DNA of 64,000 nucleotides from contig ML996688.1 in the NCBI GenBank assembly GCA_010356995.1, positions 558,001 to 622,000 of the forward strand, given 5' to 3'. The notes under the pieces are model-generated. The model was not told the origin of the DNA. It searched no databases and was given only the letters and a program-made list of their open reading frames with translations. Made by a program: the position numbers and the translations under genes. Numbering within the stretch: position 1 is the stretch's first letter; the number at the start of each line of letters is the position of its first letter. This DNA is from Trichodelitschia bisporula (Eukaryota > Ascomycota > Dothideomycetes > Phaeotrichales > Phaeotrichaceae). Below, in pieces: positions 58,236 to 64,000 of this stretch.

Positions 58236-60513
58236 CATGTCACAGCGGCAGGCAAAACCCTGCAAGGGCACCTCTTCGGCGAACTTGACATGCGTTATCA
58301 GCCTTTCTGCAGGCCGGACAGACGTTGGGAGATAATCTGCTCGGACCGGACATCCGCCGCTTTGATACTGAAGAAGTGGCTTTCTGCGTCCGGCCAAAGG
58401 CTGCAAATTTTCAACGCGGAGGTTCTCAGACAAGGTTACATTCTCGCAGGAAGCTGCATCGGGTTCCTTTAGAGCGGTACTCTATGTAGGCACGCGTGGT
58501 GAATGCCCTCCCTGGTGGTCTCCGACGAGACTAGGCATCGGGCCGTCACCCTAACCTACACAGTATGTAGCTAGGCCTCAGGGAAGCACCATAGTAAACT
58601 CCCTTTGGGATAATTGATGTTAACAGATATATGAGCCTGGTGAGCAGATTGGAAATCGGCTCGAAAGATTTTAACCATGTGGCCCCAGATCAGGCGGTCC
58701 TCAGGACTGCCTTCTGCAGGAAACGTACAGGTTGAATATGTATGTACGTGCGTAGTGCGTCCATAGCCTGTAAAGGCTACATAAAATTTGCGCTTACTTT
58801 TTCCAATCATTTTAGCTAAGGTTTCAAGTCGAAGTTCACGGGGGAGGAGAAGGGGGACGACGATGCGGGGAGGGGGCGGTGCCGATCCTCTCGTTATTAG
58901 TGGAGAGTGGAGATGGGGGCTTTTGATAGCTGCTAATTCGTCTTGAACCTCCAATTCTCTCAAATGAAGCTTTGATAGCGGGCTTCCCCACCTGGCAATT
59001 AAGTGACGAACGCCCGCCATTTGTTTCATCCACTACGGATGTACATGACAGCCTCACAGCCTCGCGGCCAGAGAAGCATGAGTATACGGTACCCGTCCGC
59101 CCCCGCCTCGCCTCTTTCCCCCTCCCTTCCTTCTCCCTTTCCTATGAAGACACAGGCATAGGATTGGGGGGAGCCGTATGGGCAATGCAATTAATGCCAC
59201 AGCTGAGACCGAGTGAGACGCACCGCCTCCCGAGCGCCCCCCCCCCGAACGGCCGGACACCGACAATTCGCGGCATGGCGGGCCAAAAATCCACGCTTGG
59301 CCCCGTCACCCGCACTGGCGCCTGGCAAGGTGGGCCAGAAGATGCTCGGCTGCCCAGTGGGCGAGCTCGGAGGGCTCGTGGGCTTGCCTCCGCCCGCAGC
59401 GCCGCTTTGCAGTTTGCAGTCCAAGAAATTTCCCCCATCCCTCGAGGTTTTTTTTTGTGTGTGCCTTGCTCATCTCGTCTTCTTCGGGGGGGCTTCGAAG
59501 GGAAACAAAAAAAGACGATGCCGTTTAGAACTATCCTTCTTTAAGTGCTGCTATACGGGCTTGGAGCAACAACCCCTTCAACAAATCCGAATACTCGGTC
59601 AGCTTCATCGCTTATTACTGGCCCTTTCTTCTCTCCCTCTCTTATTGTAGAACCCCATCATCATATCTCACATCTCCACCCTCTCCAAATCTCGGTTGCC
59701 TCTCTGCGAACACCTTGGAACGAACTTGTCTCGAGGAGTCTTTGACCCTCATCTCTTCCCTCCCTTCCTCCCTCTCTCTCTCTTTCTCTCTCTCTCTCTC
59801 GGCCTGCCTCTCTCGCACCGCGCGTACACGCTTTTGCCCCCCTGCACAATCGAGCGGGAGGGGAACAACCCGCAGTCTTAAAATCGCATCCCATTCCCAT
59901 CCTGTCGCATCTCGGGTTGCGCTCCACTAGGAGGCCGCAGTTCCTAGCTCAAGTAGCAGCATCCTTTATTTGGCCGGAGCCGTCGAAAGCCTCTCCCTTT
60001 TCCTCGGCCTACCATCCGTCCACTCATGTTGAACGGTTGATGTACAGTTACCAGCTGCACCTCCTCCCATCTGACGCCCTCAATACCCTTATTGAACTGT
60101 CCCCCCCCTCTCAAGTGCGCCGCGTCCACACACACACACACCCCCGCTCGCTCGTCGTCCCAGCACCGCAGTCCTTGGCGCAGCGTGACACGCATACTTC
60201 CCAGCTTGACTTTGAACGCTGGTTCCCTCACAACCTGCCATCTGCTCAACCTCCTTCTTTTGTCTGATTTCCACTCGCAATATCCCCTCCTTTCTCCCCC
60301 CCCCCACACACCACCCATCTTTCTCCTCCTACCATCACGCCTTCATCTTAGTGTTTCTCACCACACATCCTCTGCATATCTTTGCGAATGCCGACCGCGG
60401 CTTCGCGTCCCTAAGCACGCCAGCGACGCCAACGGCTGAAGGAGGAGAAAAAAAAAGACGCACAAAACAAACACCTGCCCCGACGGCAAGCGTATTCATT
60501 TGTCCTTTGAAGG
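58236..60513. other. Intergenic and long leader of the PIN4-like gene
   Basis: No supported gene. A 152-codon minus frame (58571-59029) has no recognised domain. From about 59.6 kb the plus strand is strongly pyrimidine rich with CT and CA repeats, typical of a promoter and long 5' leader for the gene at 60514. Confidence 0.55.
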
Positions 60514-62403
60514 ATGAACAGTCATAGCGATATGTATTACGAGAATCCCTCGCAGCGCTCTCCTGGATCGCATCGCCATCCATCTCAAGTGCTGCATCGT
60601 CAGCCGTCGCGCCAGTTCGACACGTATGGCGGCTTGGGTTCCGTACTCTACGCCCCAGATGACCACGCTTCACAGCAAAGTTACGGCCCGCGCTACCCGG
60701 ATAGAGTCGGCGCCGCGACGTTGAATTCCGGTTATTCAGCTTATGATCCGTGGAACTCGTATGGAACTGCTCATGGGAATTCACTTGCAGGCATCGGTGC
60801 AACTACCCGTGTCAAGTCGCTCTCCACAAGGGGACGAGCAGGCCTACCTTCGGTGCGCCCACTTCATCTCGTTTTCATGTCTTCTTGTACTGACTCCATC
60901 TTCTAGAGCTGGATGGAAGCCAATCCTCTGTCCTCCATGGGACCGATTCCTGGCTTTGGAGGCAACTCTATGGGCCACGCAGCCATGCGTGGCGACCAGA
61001 TGGGATCTGATGGCGACGAAGAGCTCATACCTACTGCGATCGTCATAAAAAATATCCCGTTTGCGGTAAAGAAGGAGCAGCTGGTACAACTGATGACTGA
61101 AATGGGCCTCCCGCTGCCGTACGCCTTCAACTACCACTTCGACAATGGCATATTCAGAGGATTGGCATTTGCCAACTTTACAACGGCAGAGGAGACGGCT
61201 GTCGTCATCAACGCTCTCAACCATTACGAGCTGTTGGGTAGGAAACTACGTGTTGAGTATAAGAAGATGCTACCTCAGGCGGAAAGAGACCGCATTGAAC
61301 GCGAGAAAAGAGAGCGCAGAGGCCAACTGGAAGAGCAGCACCAACCGAGCACTCAGATTCAGAAGCATCCTTCCATTGGCCAACTGTCCAACTTTCCTCC
61401 GCCCTCTCCGTCGCCATTGTCATCAAGGAATGCAAAACTGGGTAGGTTTTCTGACGACAGATGGCGTGGTAAGCTGACGGGTGACCTAGAAGTCGACCTC
61501 AACGACCCGCAGGTACTGATGTTCTACAATCAACTTCTTCTCTTCAAAGAAGACGCAGCACGTGATACCATGACCCTGCCCTCGACATTGTCGCCTGCAG
61601 AGCGGCGTATCGTTCACACCTTGGCGCATTACATGTGTCTAGCCCATGTCTCAAAGGGCACAGGTGACCAACGAGCGGTGCACATTTTCCGTGTCCATGA
61701 CGGCCCCAACAACATGAGCCCTCCCGTTCCGCAGATGCCGACGAGTCATCCTTCGGACACCCACCGGCGCGCTTTGAACCGTGCAGCCACGACCGATTTC
61801 AGCGACTTCAGAGGCGAAGGATTTTACGGCACGCTCGGCCGACAGCCATCAGGCTTGCTTGGCTTCCCTGATTCGCCGGGTGGCCTAACCTCGGCGCACA
61901 ATCTCCGTGCCGCAAAGTCGTACGCCGACCTGAGATCGTACACTCCCTCGCCTGTTCCATCAACCGCAAGCTTCCCCGCGACCTTGAGCACCAATTTTGC
62001 GCGGTTTGCCGATTATGGTCACGGGACCACTGGATCGTCCAATCCGAATTTGACCTCGACCACGTCCTCCATGGCTGGTCGGGAAGAGAGCCTGCTCGTT
62101 AATGGTCTTGGAAACATGAGCATAGGCGGCGGCTTTGGTCAAGGCGGCAGTCCACGAAGCTTGCGTAGCGCCTGGGAGCGTGAAACTCCTGGCCCCATCG
62201 GCGGCCATCGCTCCTTCAGCACTGCGACCTACGACGAGCAAAATCGGGAGCGGGGTCAGGGCCTTCCTTCCCGCCAGCCGCGCGGCCCTATTCCGGAACG
62301 GGGAACCGGTTTCACGAGCCGTGCGAGGCAGAATGGCGGCCACAGCGGTCGCGGAAGCGACGAAATCTCATCTCAATCAGGAGTCGAAATCTGTGTCGAG
62401 TAG
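60514..62403 (+). CDS. RRM plus R3H domain RNA-binding protein, Pin4/Cip type
   Basis: RNA-binding regulator related to yeast Pin4 and fission yeast Cip1/Cip2, linked there to cell cycle and stress responses. Exons 60514-60852 and 60907-62403, joined in phase 0 by a 54-nt intron; about 611 aa. N terminus Ser/Gln/Tyr rich with SWMEANPLSSMGPIPGFGG after the splice. RRM at about 152-236: TAIVIKNIPFAVKKEQLVQLM (RNP2-like IKNIPF) and FRGLAFANF (RNP1). A basic helix follows (AERDRIEREKRERRGQ). R3H domain at about 305-375: DLNDPQVLMFYNQLLLFK, LSPAERRIVHTLAHYMCLAHVS. The rest is Ser/Gly rich. A further small 3' exon replacing the last ~15 residues cannot be ruled out. Confidence 0.9.
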
Positions 62404-63714
62404 AACTAGCCACCACCCCACCTTGGAGAGGGCTGGCAGGAAACGAATACACGAGCGGTCCGTTCGGACATCGGATGCCCCTCATGACGAATACGAAGAA
62501 TGATGCCACGACAGTAGAGGTTCTGCGTGGGTGAGCGCTCGCGCTCGCCCCCCCACCATCGCATATCTGATCTGGGTATATCACACAAAAGCATTTGACG
62601 GGGAATGGGATAGCGTTGGTGGTTTTATCTCTTTGTTAATGACTTGCATTGTATTACTGGAACTTTGTTTTCTCATTTAAGCTTCGAAGCTGGCTTTTCG
62701 AGTACCCTTTGTTCTTTGCTCAGCTTCTCGGCCAACCATGACCAGCATACCTGCGACATCAACTTTATGACCCCACGATGAGATGCCTGCACGAAGGAGC
62801 GATATCGATATGAATCAGCTACGCTTCACGAAGACGACCAGTGGGCAACCACACCCTCAACCCAACACCTACGCCCGTCACGAATCGAGTCCGCCGACAA
62901 CTTTTGTGTCATTGCTCATACAGGCATCACTTGTTCATCACATGGTCAAACTCTCACCTGGACGGAGTTTGGCTTTCCTCTGCTTAGGCTGGCGTCCCTG
63001 TTTTGCATGAGGTATTATCATTGTATCCTCTTCACTCTCCATTCATTTCGCAGCCAGTACGCTCCTCATGTTCCGAGCAGCCCTATGTTTGGATTTGGGA
63101 AGGTTTGTTGACGGAGGAGAAACGGGGCTATTTCTATTCGATTATGATTTGGATGCACCTACGCATCAAACCAGTTGTAATTCCACCCTTCTGACCTCCA
63201 GGGATGTGCGATTTTGCGCTCGGTCTGTTCGTTATCAATTCGCAGCGATCGTTGTTAGCTAGTAGGAGATTATAATACTCATTGCCGTCGGTTTCGCGGG
63301 TGCATGTTCTCCACCTGGACGTGAAGCACGGGGGTTTGACTTGGTTGCGCGCATTCAAAGGGATATTTGTTTGATACAACATCCCATAACCGTGATCCGC
63401 CCCCACCCCGAGTCCACCCGAAAACACCGAATCCCCGAAATGGCAAACGCAAAACATCAGAGTAAACCATGGACCATCGCGAGCACTTGCCTATCCATCC
63501 TCAGCACGTTTCTCGAGAAAGAAAAACCCAACCCCGCAAAGCGTCCAACCCTGTCCACTATGCCCCCCCCCCCCCCCAGATAAACCCCGTGAACATGAAC
63601 CTCGAACACGTAACACAACATCGCAACGCACATAGCCGAGCCCGAGCAACAAAACCTCTGCAGTCACAGGGATTCCAATATTTAACAGAGAACCGTGGCA
63701 GGCCTCCCTGTCGC
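62404..63714. other. Intergenic between convergent PIN4-like and H2A.Z genes
   Basis: About 1.3 kb of 3' flanks with a C15 run at 63563-63577. Only short chance frames are present. Confidence 0.55.
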
Positions 63715-64000
63715 TCAAGTCTCCAGCGTCTTCTTGCCCTTCTTTTCGACCTTGAGCAGCAGCGCGCGGTTGATGTGGGGCAGGACACCACCGAAGGCGA
63801 TGGTTGCACGGATGAGCGTGTCCAGTTCCTCATCGCCGCGAATGGCGAGCTGCAGGTGGCGGGGAGTGATGCGCTTGACCTTCAAATCCTTGGCTGCGTT
63901 GCCGGCCAGCTCGAGAACTTCTGCGGTGAGGTATTCGAGGACGGCGGTGAGGTAGATGGCTGCCTTGGCCCCAATGCGAGTCTTCTGACGCGTTATGTTG
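63715..64000 (-). CDS. HTZ1: Histone H2A variant H2A.Z (3' part; runs off the window)
   Basis: Minus-strand frame open from the window edge to a stop at 63717-63715, giving the last 94 aa. It reads [76 protein letters not shown]. The RGDEELD in the acidic patch and the [11 protein letters not shown] loop separate H2A.Z from canonical H2A (which has NDEELN and ...VLPNIHQNLLPKK). Core histone fold helices 2 and 3 and the docking domain are all present. H2A.Z marks promoters and boundaries. The 5' exons lie outside the window. Confidence 0.95.
   Translation of the reverse strand, partial: NITRQKTRIGAKAAIYLTAVLEYLTAEVLELAGNAAKDLKVKRITPRHLQLAIRGDEELDTLIRATIAFGGVLPHINRALLLKVEKKGKKTLET

Noticed and set aside
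58571-59029. 152-codon minus-strand frame
   Set aside because: No recognised domain and no splice partners; sits between a pseudogene and a promoter region.
1-64000. tRNA, rRNA and CRISPR arrays
   Set aside because: I scanned by eye for B-box-like GGTTCRANNCC sequences, rRNA blocks and spaced repeats and found none convincing. A covariance-model search would be decisive.

Overview
The window is nuclear DNA of a filamentous ascomycete (Pezizomycotina). Introns are short (39-72 nt) with clear GT/AG ends and CTAAC/CTGAC-like branch sites. Genes lie on both strands. Typical filamentous-fungal proteins are present: striatin of STRIPAK, the SEA-complex subunit Mtc5, a Gin4/Hsl1-type kinase and a Zn(II)2Cys6 regulator. 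The stop codons in one pseudogene look like repeat-induced point mutation (CpA to TpA). I cannot settle the class or genus from this sequence.

Layout. 1-2.8 kb: non-coding leader with a 54-base N gap. 2.8-17.7 kb: C2H2 zinc-finger regulator, Gin4/Hsl1-like kinase (six exons), UBC13, MTC5/WDR59-like SEA subunit and TYW3. 17.7-25.3 kb: about 7.7 kb without a credible gene, rich in G and pyrimidine tracts, ahead of a Zn(II)2Cys6 factor (25.3-27.1 kb). 27.1-38.4 kb: a more AT-rich, gene-poor island with a Tad-like LINE 3' fragment, at least five copies or pieces of a foldback MITE family, and a GC-rich patch of unknown nature. 38.4-44.5 kb: an RGS-domain membrane protein, then three enzyme genes: short-chain dehydrogenase, carboxymuconolactone decarboxylase-like protein and acyl-CoA dehydrogenase. 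45.6-54.8 kb: SLX4, striatin, UFD1 and the GYF-domain splicing protein LIN1. 54.8-58.3 kb: gene relics, including a truncated PIG-S/GPI17 copy with TAG codons where W or Q is expected. 60.5-62.4 kb: a PIN4-like RRM plus R3H protein. The right edge holds the 3' part of histone H2A.Z.

Most genes are housekeeping and not functionally linked to their neighbours. The exception is the 41.0-44.5 kb trio. The decarboxylase-like protein ends in AKL and the acyl-CoA dehydrogenase in SKL, both canonical C-terminal peroxisome signals. The dehydrogenase ends in GKL, a weak variant. The dehydrogenase and decarboxylase share a 226-bp divergent promoter, and the decarboxylase and acyl-CoA dehydrogenase end 131 bp apart tail to tail. 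I read this as a small peroxisomal catabolic cluster of unknown substrate and consider it the best candidate for an undescribed system here.

Exon coordinates were worked out by eye from splice consensus, frame continuity and remembered family sequences. No transcript or database evidence was available.
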